Virus record (IMG/VR): IMGVR_UViG_3300042302_000177
Coordinates: 103,114 to 167,113 of that record
Origin: a virus
Direction: 5' to 3' (one strand)
Length of the DNA stretch: 64,000 nucleotides
In this document: one piece after another, positions 25,843-34,836 of the stretch
Layout: every line of letters starts with the position of its first letter
How positions within the stretch are numbered: the first letter of the stretch is position 1
The notes under the pieces: generated by a model
Told to the model about the DNA's origin: nothing
Database searches by the model: none
Seen by the model: the letters and a program-made list of their open reading frames with translations, nothing else
Program-made: the position numbers and the translations under genes

Positions 25843-26967
25843 ATGAGTAATGCCTTTAATAATTTTCTAACATCTTCTAACTCTAGTTATACCTCCGGGT
25901 ACCCTGTGATGAAGGACTATCAACATGCTAGTCGATTGTATGTTGATAGTACATATGCAAGGGCCCCAAAATTTGGGTTTATCTATTTTGTACAAATTAA
26001 TTTAAATTCTGATGCAATTATTGATCAACAATGGTTAAGTCAGCGAGGTAGTAAAGACGTAGGATTGCTTGCAAAGAAAACAGATTTACCTAGATTTACA
26101 GTAGCCACTGAAACTGTAAATCAATATAATAGAAAAACAGTAGTTCAAACAAAATTAACATACTCGCCTATTACAATAGAACTACACGATGACAACAGTA
26201 ACCTAACACATAATCTATGGTTAAATTATTTTAAACATTATTATGCAGACAGCAACTATGGTGATCTAGATTCAGGTACTGTTAAGGCTAGAACAAGCCC
26301 TGAGGCCTTTAGAGATACAAAATATGGAACTATAGATTATACATACGGACGTTACGATAGAGGACTAAAAGATAATCAGTTTATCAAGTCCATTGACATC
26401 TATGTTCTTCATCAAAAGAAATTCACACAATATACTTTAATTAATCCACTTATAACTGAATGGGCACATGATAACGTTGCTCAGAGTGACGGTGGTAAAA
26501 TTTTACAAAATAAGATGCAGGTATCTTATGAAACAGTGATATATAAAACTGGGGCAGTTAACCCTGGAAAGTCTCCCGAGACATGGATTCCTATTTACTA
26601 CGACAACACTCCTAGTCCTTATGGAGTTAAAGGAGATCCGTTTCCCGAGAAGAAAATTGTTTACAGGCCTCCTGCAAATTCAAATCCATTATTAGATATT
26701 GCTAAAATTTTAGCAAAGAATTATATTAACAAAAATGGTTTAGGGAAAGCAAAAGGCGTGGGCTACAATATTGCATCAAGCGCACTAGGTGCAATATCTG
26801 CAACTAGCCCCGGAAAATACTCAAGCCCACCTAGTACTCAAAATCAACCCGGAATTTTTAACTTGCCCGGAGGTATCGGGATAAACATATTCAAAGGTTT
26901 CAATACCAGTGTTGATGGAAAAATTAGAGCAAATCCTGCAGCCATCATATTCCCACCTAAGAGATAA
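25843..26967 (+). CDS. Tail tube-related protein (possible tube initiator)
   Basis: A 374-aa protein. The N-terminal half follows the tube fold pattern: FGFIYFVQINLNSD, KKTDLPRFTVATETVNQYN, TKLTYSPITIELHDDNSN and LWLNYFKHYYADSN. This looks like the gp19/gp54 superfamily with a C-terminal Gly/Pro-rich tail (about residues 280-374, PGIFNLPGGIGINIF). A role in starting or capping the tube on the baseplate, like T4 gp54, is inferred; the paralogy itself is better supported. It follows its own late motif. Confidence 0.65.
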   Translation: MSNAFNNFLTSSNSSYTSGYPVMKDYQHASRLYVDSTYARAPKFGFIYFVQINLNSDAIIDQQWLSQRGSKDVGLLAKKTDLPRFTVATETVNQYNRKTVVQTKLTYSPITIELHDDNSNLTHNLWLNYFKHYYADSNYGDLDSGTVKARTSPEAFRDTKYGTIDYTYGRYDRGLKDNQFIKSIDIYVLHQKKFTQYTLINPLITEWAHDNVAQSDGGKILQNKMQVSYETVIYKTGAVNPGKSPETWIPIYYDNTPSPYGVKGDPFPEKKIVYRPPANSNPLLDIAKILAKNYINKNGLGKAKGVGYNIASSALGAISATSPGKYSSPPSTQNQPGIFNLPGGIGINIFKGFNTSVDGKIRANPAAIIFPPKR

Positions 26968-26969
26968 TT

Positions 26970-27332
26970 ATGAATTATTCTAACATTCCTGTATCGAATA
27001 CTACAAATCAAACTGTAATTGCATTTGATAACAAGTATACATCTCCGGTAGAGATAGATGCAACTGTATTTGCCGCAATGAAGGGATATTTTACAAATAA
27101 AAGTTTTGGTGAAGTGTCTGCAGAATCAATTGCTGTTATTTTAATAACACAGGCAAAACAAGATGGTTATAATCCTATGCAAATCTTAGATACCCTAAGA
27201 GGATTAAATGACGTAGAACTATCGGGGCTTGTATCTGAAATCTTAAATTACAATAGATTTAAAACAAGTAGTCTAGGTTACGCACAAGAATTTAAAACAA
27301 ATCCCGAAATACAACGAAACATAATTGCATGA
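26970..27332 (+). CDS. Hypothetical structural-cluster protein
   Basis: A 120-aa protein two bases after the tube-related gene, with its stop overlapping the gp4-like start (ATGA). VEIDATVFAAMKGYFTNKSF and SAESIAVILITQAKQDGYN suggest an all-helical domain. Similar small proteins occur between tail and head-completion genes in marine T4-like phages. The function is unknown. Confidence 0.6.
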   Translation: MNYSNIPVSNTTNQTVIAFDNKYTSPVEIDATVFAAMKGYFTNKSFGEVSAESIAVILITQAKQDGYNPMQILDTLRGLNDVELSGLVSEILNYNRFKTSSLGYAQEFKTNPEIQRNIIA

Positions 27333-27775
27333 GTTTGAAGTTTAGTAAAGGCGGTTTTAAACTCAACAACCCGGAAAAGTATGTAGGTAACAAACTACCT
27401 ATATATAGAAGTAGTTGGGAGTTTACTGTGATGACATTTTGTGATAACAATCCTGCCGTACAGCAATGGAGCAGCGAACCTGTAAAAATTCCATATAAAG
27501 ATCCATTATCAGGAAAGCAAACAATTTATGTACCAGACTTTCTTGTGGTATATCTTGACAAGACACAGAAACGTCACGCAGAACTATGGGAAGTAAAACC
27601 TGCAAATCAAACACTTAAAGAAAAAGTTGGTAAAAATGTTTATAATCAGGCACAGTTTATAAAAAATCAAGCTAAATGGGCAGCAGCATCTCAGTGGTGT
27701 CAACAAAACGGTGTCAAATTTCGAATCCTTAATGAAGGAGATATTTTCCATAATCCTGGAAAACGAAATAAGTAA
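27329..27775 (+). CDS. gp4: Head completion protein (T4 gp4-like, nuclease fold)
   Basis: A 148-aa protein matching T4 gp4 (head completion, also called gp50/gp65): NPEKYVGNKLPIYRSSWEFT, WSSEPVKIPYKD, YVPDFLVVYLD, AELWEVKPAN and KWAAASQWCQQNGVKFRIL. The D-x(n)-E-x-K pattern (PDF ... WEVKP) is that of a TnsA/PD-(D/E)xK-type fold. It acts on filled heads before the tail joins. It is coupled to the preceding gene and followed by gp16. Confidence 0.85.
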   Translation: MSLKFSKGGFKLNNPEKYVGNKLPIYRSSWEFTVMTFCDNNPAVQQWSSEPVKIPYKDPLSGKQTIYVPDFLVVYLDKTQKRHAELWEVKPANQTLKEKVGKNVYNQAQFIKNQAKWAAASQWCQQNGVKFRILNEGDIFHNPGKRNK

Positions 27776-27779
27776 AAGT

Positions 27780-28259
27780 ATGACAAAGCGACTAGAAGAA
27801 TTACTTAATATAGAAACCGGCGAGCCCGTTATTGCTGCCAAACCTGTTGATGCTGAACCTGTAGCAACTATTGACTTACAAGAAAAACTAGAAGAGTTTG
27901 ATAAAATTGCGTCTGCTTTACCTAGAGTTAAAGGGCTAGGAGATATGGCTGATGGTGAATTAGATGCACTAGCCGACAAAGCAGAAAAAGCCTACGATGA
28001 TCTAATGGATCTAGGCATGAATGTAGAAGCACGTTATGGCGCACGTATGTTTGAAGTTGCAGCCAGCATGATGACACAGGCTATTGCTGCAAAGAGTGCT
28101 AAAATAGATAAGAAGTTAAAGATGGTTGATCTACAGTTAAAGAAGCTGGCGATCGACAAAAAGCACGGAGGCGAAAGTGGAGAAACTGTGCAAGGTGAAG
28201 GATATATACTTACGGACCGTAATAGTATCCTTGAAAAACTTAAAAATTTGAATAAATAA
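27780..28259 (+). CDS. gp16: Terminase small subunit (T4 gp16-like)
   Basis: Start set at 27780 (MTKRLEELLNIETGEP), four bases after the gp4 stop. A longer frame from 27711 overlaps gp4 and is unlikely. The 159-aa protein has ALADKAEKAYDDLMDLGMNV and ARMFEVAASMMTQAIAAKSA plus KMVDLQLKKLAIDKK, the central coiled-coil oligomerisation region of gp16. It regulates the gp17 motor and DNA recognition during packaging. gp17 follows two genes later. Confidence 0.82.
   Translation: MTKRLEELLNIETGEPVIAAKPVDAEPVATIDLQEKLEEFDKIASALPRVKGLGDMADGELDALADKAEKAYDDLMDLGMNVEARYGARMFEVAASMMTQAIAAKSAKIDKKLKMVDLQLKKLAIDKKHGGESGETVQGEGYILTDRNSILEKLKNLNK
28251..28258 (+). promoter_or_regulatory. T4-type late promoter motif, near-leaderless type
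   Basis: AATAAATA overlaps the end of gp16 and lies 7 nt before the ATG at 28266. There is no Shine-Dalgarno. Confidence 0.5.
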
Positions 28260-28265
28260 ATCATC

Positions 28266-28853
28266 ATGAAATCATTCACCGAATACCTAACCGAGTCTAA
28301 GAAACAGTATGACTTCCGCATTAAAATTGCAGGAGAAATGTCTACTGAGAAGGAAGACACAATGAAGCGTTTGCTAGGGCGTTTTACTAACGAAAATACC
28401 CTAACAGGATTTAAAAAATCAAAGACGCCTATTCAAGCAGTACCGTTAGACTTTCCGCAAGTTAAAAACTGCGAAGTAAATATCTATGAAGTTACTCTAG
28501 ATTTTCCAACAACACAGTTTGAACTAACAGAATATCTAGCAGCTGAATTAGGTATTGGCAAACAAAATCTTGTGGTTCGTCGTCCAGGCGAGCCAAGTGA
28601 AGAATATCAAATGCCCGCTGAGAAAAGAGAAGGGGCCTTATTGCTAGATCCTGACTATAAAGAGGCAGGCAATCCGCAGTTTGAAAATTACTACGGTGAT
28701 AAGTACAATACTGGTTTTGTTAAAGAATTGAATGATATCTTAAAACTTCAACGTAAAGAACGTGGAGAAGAAATCCCAACAGAAGGTGCTGCCAAATACA
28801 ATACGGATGCAGAGCCGGGTAACACAAGCCTATTTGGCGGCAAAGGAAAATAA
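28266..28853 (+). CDS. Protein with T4 internal-protein-type capsid targeting leader
   Basis: A 195-aa protein. Its start, MKSFTEYLTESKKQYD, resembles the capsid-targeting peptide of T4 internal proteins (MKTYQEFI-E). That peptide is cut by the prohead protease after a hydrophobic-x-Glu; here YLTE|S at residue 10 would fit. The remainder (FRIKIAGEMSTEKEDTMKRL, NVYEVTLDFPTT-like beta stretches, PAEKREGALLLDPDY) has a compact alpha/beta look. It may be a protein packed inside the head. The family itself is not recognised. Confidence 0.6.
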   Translation: MKSFTEYLTESKKQYDFRIKIAGEMSTEKEDTMKRLLGRFTNENTLTGFKKSKTPIQAVPLDFPQVKNCEVNIYEVTLDFPTTQFELTEYLAAELGIGKQNLVVRRPGEPSEEYQMPAEKREGALLLDPDYKEAGNPQFENYYGDKYNTGFVKELNDILKLQRKERGEEIPTEGAAKYNTDAEPGNTSLFGGKGK

Positions 28854-28854
28854 T

Positions 28855-29508
28855 ATGCATATGATCGACGTACTAAAAAGACTAGCAGAACTTGATGCTA
28901 AGAATCCTAACATTGTTAAGGAAAGTGCTCAAGTTGGGGAGTGTGGAATGATGCCAGGCATGGTTCCAGAAATGGGCATGAACATTGCTCCGGAGAAGCC
29001 ATCGATGCCAGCAAGCATTAATATGACAGCAGGCAGCGGTGACGAACTAAGCAACATGCTGGCCACTATTATGCAACTTGCAGGACAAAATAAACCTGTA
29101 TCGGCAGCTCCTCCATTAGACAATGCTCCTCCAGCAGTCAGCACATTAGAACCAGCAGGTGCACCATCAGCAACTGATACTATGCGTAGTGTCATTGACA
29201 AGTTGAATCCAATGGATGACAACGGTGAAGACGATGTTAATCAAGCACACGGTGATTTAGATAACGACGGTGATCACGACATGGATGATCACGATATGGA
29301 AAAGAAAGACAAAGTTGACGAGTATGACAATACTCCAGCTGACCCAAATGACAAAGACGAGTTCGATGCAAACGCACACGCTCATCAAGAGAATCAGCCA
29401 GGGCAAGGCGATAGGATGGACGGAGATCGTCCAAAAGCATACGCAGATATGAACGAAGCAGTAAACGATCTATTTGCACAATATAAAAAGTTTGTACGTG
29501 AAAACTGA
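28855..29508 (+). CDS. Acidic Met/Pro-rich protein with Asp-rich loop
   Basis: Start at 28855 (MHMIDVLKRLAELDAKN) just after the previous stop; 28861 is an alternative. The 217-aa low-complexity protein has a Met/Pro-rich section (MMPGMVPEMGMNIAPEKPSM) and a DLDNDGDHDMDDHD stretch resembling a Ca2+-binding loop, then a helical end (DMNEAVNDLFAQYKKFVREN). It looks like a prohead core or scaffold-like accessory, by composition and by its place before gp17 only. A strong terminator follows. Confidence 0.55.
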   Translation: MHMIDVLKRLAELDAKNPNIVKESAQVGECGMMPGMVPEMGMNIAPEKPSMPASINMTAGSGDELSNMLATIMQLAGQNKPVSAAPPLDNAPPAVSTLEPAGAPSATDTMRSVIDKLNPMDDNGEDDVNQAHGDLDNDGDHDMDDHDMEKKDKVDEYDNTPADPNDKDEFDANAHAHQENQPGQGDRMDGDRPKAYADMNEAVNDLFAQYKKFVREN

Positions 29509-29524
29509 TCAAACTTGTTTTACC

Positions 29525-29553
29525 AAATAGCCTCTTCGGAGGCTATTTTTTTT
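29525..29553 (+). terminator. Rho-independent terminator before gp17
   Basis: AAATAGCCTC, loop TTCG, GAGGCTATTT, then a T run. This is a perfect 10-bp stem with a UUCG tetraloop. Confidence 0.92.
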
Positions 29554-29561
29554 AGTAAATA
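29554..29561 (+). promoter_or_regulatory. T4-type late promoter motif for gp17, leaderless type
   Basis: AGTAAATA begins directly after the terminator T run. Five nt later comes the gp17 ATG. No Shine-Dalgarno is present. Confidence 0.6.
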
Positions 29562-29566
29562 CTGCT

Positions 29567-31147
29567 ATGGCCTACACCGATAATAAATTAGTTAAAACTG
29601 CATACAGTGCTCAAAAATATACTGAAAAGGATATTGAAGAACTAATGAGCTGTACAGATCCAATTAACGGCCCACACTACTTTCTTGATCATTTCTTTTA
29701 TATTCAACATCCCACTAAAGGTAAGTTACAATACGAACCGTTTGAATATCAGCGTAGACTAATTGACAGCTATCACGGAAATCGATTTAATGTAAATTTG
29801 TTACCTCGACAAACAGGTAAGACTACAACGGCCGCAGGATATCTATTATGGTACGCTATGTTTATTCCAGATGCTACTGTTCTAGTAGCTGCTCACAAGT
29901 TTACCGGTGCCCAAGAAATTATGTCGCGCATTCGATATGCGTATGAATTATGTGCTGACCATATTCGTTGCGGTGTAAAGAGTTACAACAAACAGTCAAT
30001 TGAATTTGACAATGGTTCGCGTATTATTGCACAGACAACAACTGAAACAACGGGTCGAGGTTTGTCATTGTCGCTACTATACGCCGACGAGTTTGCGTTC
30101 GTTGAACCTAATATTGCTGTTGAATTCTGGACTTCTATATCCCCTACACTTGCAACAGGCGGTAAAGCGATTATCACTTCAACGCCTAACAGTGACGAAG
30201 ATCAATTTGCTAACATATGGAAAGAAGCAAACTACAAATTTGACGAATTTGGCAACGAACAAAAATTAGGACGCAACGGATTCTTTCCATTCAGGGCATA
30301 CTGGAACGAGCACCCGGATCGTGATGAAGTATGGGCCAATGAAGAACGTAGTCGTATTGGTGAAGAGCGTTTCCGTCGAGAACACGATTGCGAATTCTTA
30401 GTATTTGATGAAACATTAATTAACAGTATTTGTCTTGCAGGCATGGAGGGTGATGAGCCTTATATGAAAATGGGTCAAGCACGTTGGTATAAGAAAGTTA
30501 ATCCAATGAGCACATATCTACTAGCACTAGACCCTAGTTTAGGTACAGGTGGTGACCCTGCTGCTATTCAAATTTTAGAAATTCCTAGCTTTGAACAAGT
30601 AGGTGAGTGGCAACATAATCTAACTACTGTACAAGGGCAGGTGCGTATACTTAGAGATTTGTGTAACTTTATTAACGATGAATGTGCTAACAAAGGTGTG
30701 CAGGCAAGCATATATTATTCAGTAGAAAACAACAATATTGGCGAAGCGGCACTAGTTGCTATTGAAGAAATTGGAGAAGAAAGTATCCCGGGATTGTTTT
30801 TAAGCGAACCTATTAAGAAAGGACATGTGCGCCGGTTCCGTAAGGGATTTAACACTACAAATTCTAGCAAAATCAATGCATGTGCTAAATTAAAACATCT
30901 AGTAGAAAGCAAAAGATTCCGTGTTAGATCTAAACCTCTAATTAGCGAATTAAAAGGATATATTGCAAAAGGTGTTAGTTTTGAAGCTAAAGTAGGGCTG
31001 CATGACGACTTAGTAAGTGCTACGTTACTGGTTATACGCATGGCTTTAATGTTACAAGAATGGGATCCTGCAATTTACGATAAAATGCGGGAAGAGCGCG
31101 AGGACGAATTCCTAATGCCAATGCCTATCTATATATCTAATTACTAA
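29567..31147 (+). CDS. gp17: Terminase large subunit (T4 gp17-like)
   Basis: The 526-aa packaging motor. The N-terminal ATPase has the adenine-side YEPFEYQRRLIDSYH, Walker A LLPRQTGKTT (residues 78-87) and Walker B SLLYADEFAF (about 166-175). ITSTPNSDEDQF is the coupling motif. The C-terminal nuclease part starts with LLALDPSLGTGGDPAA (first catalytic Asp) and includes KVGLHDDLVSATLL (late Asp). It cuts concatemers and pumps DNA into proheads. It has its own late motif behind a terminator. Confidence 0.95.
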   Translation: MAYTDNKLVKTAYSAQKYTEKDIEELMSCTDPINGPHYFLDHFFYIQHPTKGKLQYEPFEYQRRLIDSYHGNRFNVNLLPRQTGKTTTAAGYLLWYAMFIPDATVLVAAHKFTGAQEIMSRIRYAYELCADHIRCGVKSYNKQSIEFDNGSRIIAQTTTETTGRGLSLSLLYADEFAFVEPNIAVEFWTSISPTLATGGKAIITSTPNSDEDQFANIWKEANYKFDEFGNEQKLGRNGFFPFRAYWNEHPDRDEVWANEERSRIGEERFRREHDCEFLVFDETLINSICLAGMEGDEPYMKMGQARWYKKVNPMSTYLLALDPSLGTGGDPAAIQILEIPSFEQVGEWQHNLTTVQGQVRILRDLCNFINDECANKGVQASIYYSVENNNIGEAALVAIEEIGEESIPGLFLSEPIKKGHVRRFRKGFNTTNSSKINACAKLKHLVESKRFRVRSKPLISELKGYIAKGVSFEAKVGLHDDLVSATLLVIRMALMLQEWDPAIYDKMREEREDEFLMPMPIYISNY

Positions 31148-31153
31148 TAAATA
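31146..31153 (+). promoter_or_regulatory. T4-type late promoter motif, near-leaderless type
   Basis: AATAAATA right after the gp17 stop, 6 nt before the ATG at 31160. There is no Shine-Dalgarno. Confidence 0.5.
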
Positions 31154-31159
31154 ACACAT

Positions 31160-33667
31160 ATGAAAGCTATTCAAATAATCTCCCAAGACTTGTTCGATAA
31201 AGTCCGCAGTCGTTTCCAAAATTTGGAAATGGGCGACGAAACAGGTGCTGTAACCATTGATCCTGCAGAGGCAAGATTCTTTGATTTTGACTTTATTAAC
31301 GAAGGTGTAAATCTAGGCCGTGTGAGCATTAGCCTAAACGATCTAGGTAGTCTTAAAATATACTACAGTCAAGGCATTACAGAAAATCAAGATGATCCTG
31401 CAAAAGGTATGTGGTACGATTTTCTAAAAGAAATGAGACTGTTTGCAATGCGTAGATTGCTACGTTTTGATACACGCGATATTGCTAAAACAAATTTAGA
31501 TAAAAATGATTTTCAACATCTTGCAGCAACGCAAGGTACTAAGGAAGAACCCGAAATGAATACTATGAACGAAACTAAAAAAATTAGAAAAGGTGTATCA
31601 GAAAACACTGGTCGTGAACTGACAAATACTCCACGTGATCGGTTGATATCGAGAATGAGTCCTAGTATTGATAATACCGCATTGATGCAAAAAGTTGGAA
31701 AAGTAGTGAATAGTCCAGAATTCAATAGTGATACTATTTTAAAAATAGTAGATGCTGGAGATTCTATAACACATCCCGTTGGACGTTATATCCAAAAAGA
31801 ATTTGATGAACTACAATACGACCTAGGTAGACAATATGAGGATCATCCCGAAGAAATTGCTGAAAGACTACTATCAATGTTAAAAGATAGAACACAGCAA
31901 CATATGGGAGAAGGTCTGCAAGAAAGCCGATGGAACCAAAGAAGTTCTAAAAAAACTAGCCGCGCTGTAAAAGGTGCCACAGAAGTTATTGTTAGACACC
32001 ACAGTCCAGTAGATGAAATGTATCCAGGCGCACGTAGCCAGAAGAAAAACATCAAGGCAATTTACATTCAAAATAGAGACGGTGAAAGATTTAAATATCC
32101 GTTCATTCATCCAGCTGGCGCATTTGCCATGGCTCAGCACGTTGACCACGGTGGCGTTCCACACGATCCAGCCGGCAAGGCAATTGTACGTATGAGTGAA
32201 CAGATTGCCCAATTACAAGAATTCAGCAGACAAGTACAACACACTCAATTACATGATGATGCAATGGGCATTAAAGAAAGGGCCGTAGGCCGACTACAAG
32301 AATTAAAAGCACAAATTGAATCATTGAGCAAGCGTCATCATTATGAAGCATGGACAGCAAGTTTTGTAGAACAAGATGAAACACTAATGGCAGATCTAGA
32401 TCCTGTCACTATGGAAACATACAAGGCAAAATTTACAGAAACAAATTTCAAAGAAGATCTAGCAGCATTTTTTCCTCTAATTCACAGCATTATGCAAGAA
32501 GCCAATGCTGTTGATCTTGAAGATTTTGTTAATGAAGGAACTTGTTCCAAATGCGATTGCTCGCCGTGCGAATGCAACGACGACGATAAAGAAGTCAAGG
32601 AAAGTGTATTTGACGAATTTACAGAATGGGCAGAAGCGGTTGAGCAAGGTAAACTAACCGATGATCAAATTCAATCTTTAAAGCAGGCAATGGATGAATT
32701 GCCTAACGGTGAGATAGAACTGGGTGTAGACGGTCAAACCGCATGGCAATTCTTCAGCAGCTTTGGTTTAGAAGATAGCGACCTCGAAGCAAAATTAAAA
32801 GGTGCGTTTGACTTAGATCCTACAACTGATCCTATCGAAGTATTACAAGTGTGGGCGCAGGAAAGTTACCCAGAGTTGTTAGTGGCATTAGGACTAACTG
32901 GTGCTGCGCCTCAAGAGCCAGCAGCAGAAATGCCGCCTGTAGACGCTCCTGCTCCAGAACAACCTCCTGTTGCAGAAGGCAAAGATCCTAAGGCAATGGT
33001 ACAAGAAGTTGCTAAGATTGTTAAGAGTTTTTACAATCGTGACAATCCAGAAGTTGGACCATTCCGTGGCGGTGAAGGCATTGCATTAGATGTTGAAAAA
33101 CAAATCAGTGAAAAGTTTGGAGAGCAAGCTGGACAACAGGCAAGACAAATGGCTGAACAATTTATGGAAAAACTAACTATGGAATGGCAACAGCGTCACG
33201 GCACACCAGTTAATGGCGATGACGGATTGGCAAGATTAAAAGAACTAGTGGGAAACATCAAGGCAAAAGTTGAAGGTAGAGATAGTCATCAAGCTTCTAC
33301 AACAATGAAGCACGTTGATGCCAGCAATGCCTCTGACACGGAAAAAGCAGCAATTAGACAAGCATCTAAAGATATCAAACCAGGTGTTAAAGGTTACAGT
33401 GACAGGGCAGATGCATTAAAAGCTGCCGGTGTTCCGGACGACCGCGGTCCGAATGAAAGCGGTCCAGATAAGAGCCAAGTGCCTGCGTACAAACGCAAGG
33501 AACAAGGCGGCGACTGGAAGATGTCCACTAAAGATTTAGAAAAAGAAAAAACCAATAGCCCAACAAGCTCAGCAGGATTAGCCCGTAAAAAAGCAGAACT
33601 GGGTCTAGGACAGAACGAATCTACTGACTTAGCAGCAATTATGAGAATTGCCAACTACAGAAAATAA
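31160..33667 (+). CDS. Large multi-region protein of the head/terminase cluster
   Basis: An 835-aa protein not matched to a named T4 protein. Visible parts: an N-terminal alpha/beta region (FFDFDFINEGVNLGRVSISL); a basic linker; a helical middle with VVRHHSPVDEMYPGARSQ-like and FKYPFIHPAGAFAMAQHVDH segments; a Cys cluster CSKCDCSPCEC (about residue 457); a Pro-rich hinge (APQEPAAEMPPVDAPAPEQP); and a charged C-terminus. Its place after gp17 and its late motif suggest a virion or prohead protein. Large proteins with such segments exist in marine T4-like phages, of unknown function. Confidence 0.6.
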   Translation: MKAIQIISQDLFDKVRSRFQNLEMGDETGAVTIDPAEARFFDFDFINEGVNLGRVSISLNDLGSLKIYYSQGITENQDDPAKGMWYDFLKEMRLFAMRRLLRFDTRDIAKTNLDKNDFQHLAATQGTKEEPEMNTMNETKKIRKGVSENTGRELTNTPRDRLISRMSPSIDNTALMQKVGKVVNSPEFNSDTILKIVDAGDSITHPVGRYIQKEFDELQYDLGRQYEDHPEEIAERLLSMLKDRTQQHMGEGLQESRWNQRSSKKTSRAVKGATEVIVRHHSPVDEMYPGARSQKKNIKAIYIQNRDGERFKYPFIHPAGAFAMAQHVDHGGVPHDPAGKAIVRMSEQIAQLQEFSRQVQHTQLHDDAMGIKERAVGRLQELKAQIESLSKRHHYEAWTASFVEQDETLMADLDPVTMETYKAKFTETNFKEDLAAFFPLIHSIMQEANAVDLEDFVNEGTCSKCDCSPCECNDDDKEVKESVFDEFTEWAEAVEQGKLTDDQIQSLKQAMDELPNGEIELGVDGQTAWQFFSSFGLEDSDLEAKLKGAFDLDPTTDPIEVLQVWAQESYPELLVALGLTGAAPQEPAAEMPPVDAPAPEQPPVAEGKDPKAMVQEVAKIVKSFYNRDNPEVGPFRGGEGIALDVEKQISEKFGEQAGQQARQMAEQFMEKLTMEWQQRHGTPVNGDDGLARLKELVGNIKAKVEGRDSHQASTTMKHVDASNASDTEKAAIRQASKDIKPGVKGYSDRADALKAAGVPDDRGPNESGPDKSQVPAYKRKEQGGDWKMSTKDLEKEKTNSPTSSAGLARKKAELGLGQNESTDLAAIMRIANYRK

Positions 33668-33717
33668 TTGGCAAAAATAACCGTATTTTCGTAGCCGTAT
33701 AGGTTGCGATAATAAAT

Positions 33718-33755
33718 AAAACTGTGCATACTAAACACATGCACAGTTTTTCTTT
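33718..33755 (+). terminator. Rho-independent terminator before gp32
   Basis: AAAACTGTGCAT, a 9-nt loop, ATGCACAGTTTT and a T run. A perfect 12-bp stem separates the late block from the recombination block. The 144-bp gap holds nothing else clear except an AATAAATA at 33711-33718. Confidence 0.9.
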
Positions 33756-33811
33756 TTAGTCAGTAGGCTTTAAAGAAGAGGCATAATAAATCAACATTAA
33801 GGAAAAACATT

Positions 33812-34822
33812 ATGGCAACATTAGCAGAAATTCGCGCAAAACTACAAGCATCTTCACAACAAGGCGGCGGGCAATCCGGCGGCGGTGATAATGCAATTTA
33901 CCCTCACTGGAACATGCCAGAAGGTTCGACTACAACAGTCCGCTTCCTTCCTGACGGTGACAGCTCAAATACTTTCTTCTGGATCGAACGTGCAATGATC
34001 AAATTGCCATTTGCCGGTGTGAAAGGTGAAACCAATTCCAAGCCAGTGACTGTTCAAGTCCCATGTATGGAAATGTGGGGCGAGACATGTCCAATTCTTA
34101 CTGAGGTTCGTCCTTGGTTCAAAGACAAGTCTTTGGAAGATATGGGTCGTAAGTACTGGAAGAAGAAGTCATACCTGTTCCAAGGTTTTGTGGGCGAAAG
34201 CAAACTACAGGAAGATAAGACTCCTGAAAATCCAATCCGTCGCTTCATCATCGGCTCACAAATTTTTAACATTGTTAAAAATGCTTTGATGGATAGTGAG
34301 ATTGAAGAACTACCGACAGACTTGGTTCGTGGTCTTGATTTCAAGATTGCTAAAACAAGCAAAGGTGGTTATGCTGACTACTCTACTAGCACTTGGGCTC
34401 GTCGTGAACGTGCTCTAAGCGATGCAGAAAATGCTGCAATTGCACAACATGGATTGTATAATCTAAAAGACTTCTTGCCTAAGAAGCCAGGCGAAGTTGA
34501 ACTCAAAGTCATGAAAGAAATGTTCGAAGCGTCAGTAGACGGTGAAGCATTTGATATGGATCGTTGGGGTCAATACTTCAAGCCAGCAGGCTATGGTGGT
34601 CGTGACAATGCAGAAGGTGGAGCGGCTAAATCAGCGGCAGCACCGGTGGCTAGACCAGCACCAGTACCTGCCGTTGAAGAGCCAGCACCTTGGGAAGATG
34701 AAGTTGCAACAGCAGAGAAATCATTCACTCCTCCAGCCGCAAAAGCTGAGAGCGCAGGTGGGGAGGCATCGAGCAGAGCAGCCGATATCATTGCAATGAT
34801 TCGTAACCGTCAAAAAGACTAA
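33812..34822 (+). CDS. gp32: Single-stranded DNA-binding protein (T4 gp32-like)
   Basis: A 336-aa protein. The N-terminal basic-polar arm (MATLAEIRAKLQASSQQ) drives cooperativity. The core has WNMPEGSTTTVRFLPDGDSS and FFWIERAMIKLPF. A zinc-site-like stretch VQVPCMEMWGETCPI takes the place of the T4 His/Cys ribbon, followed by YWKKKSYLFQGFV. The acidic C-terminus after an Ala/Pro linker would bind replication partners. It coats ssDNA in replication, recombination and repair. AAGGA precedes the ATG, and uvsX follows 14 nt later. Confidence 0.92.
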   Translation: MATLAEIRAKLQASSQQGGGQSGGGDNAIYPHWNMPEGSTTTVRFLPDGDSSNTFFWIERAMIKLPFAGVKGETNSKPVTVQVPCMEMWGETCPILTEVRPWFKDKSLEDMGRKYWKKKSYLFQGFVGESKLQEDKTPENPIRRFIIGSQIFNIVKNALMDSEIEELPTDLVRGLDFKIAKTSKGGYADYSTSTWARRERALSDAENAAIAQHGLYNLKDFLPKKPGEVELKVMKEMFEASVDGEAFDMDRWGQYFKPAGYGGRDNAEGGAAKSAAAPVARPAPVPAVEEPAPWEDEVATAEKSFTPPAAKAESAGGEASSRAADIIAMIRNRQKD

Positions 34823-34836
34823 TAGGAGAATAGACT

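Noticed and set aside
27711-27779. Upstream start of gp16 at 27711
   Set aside because: It overlaps gp4 by 65 bp; MTKRLEELLNIETG at 27780 is the plausible start after the gp4 stop.
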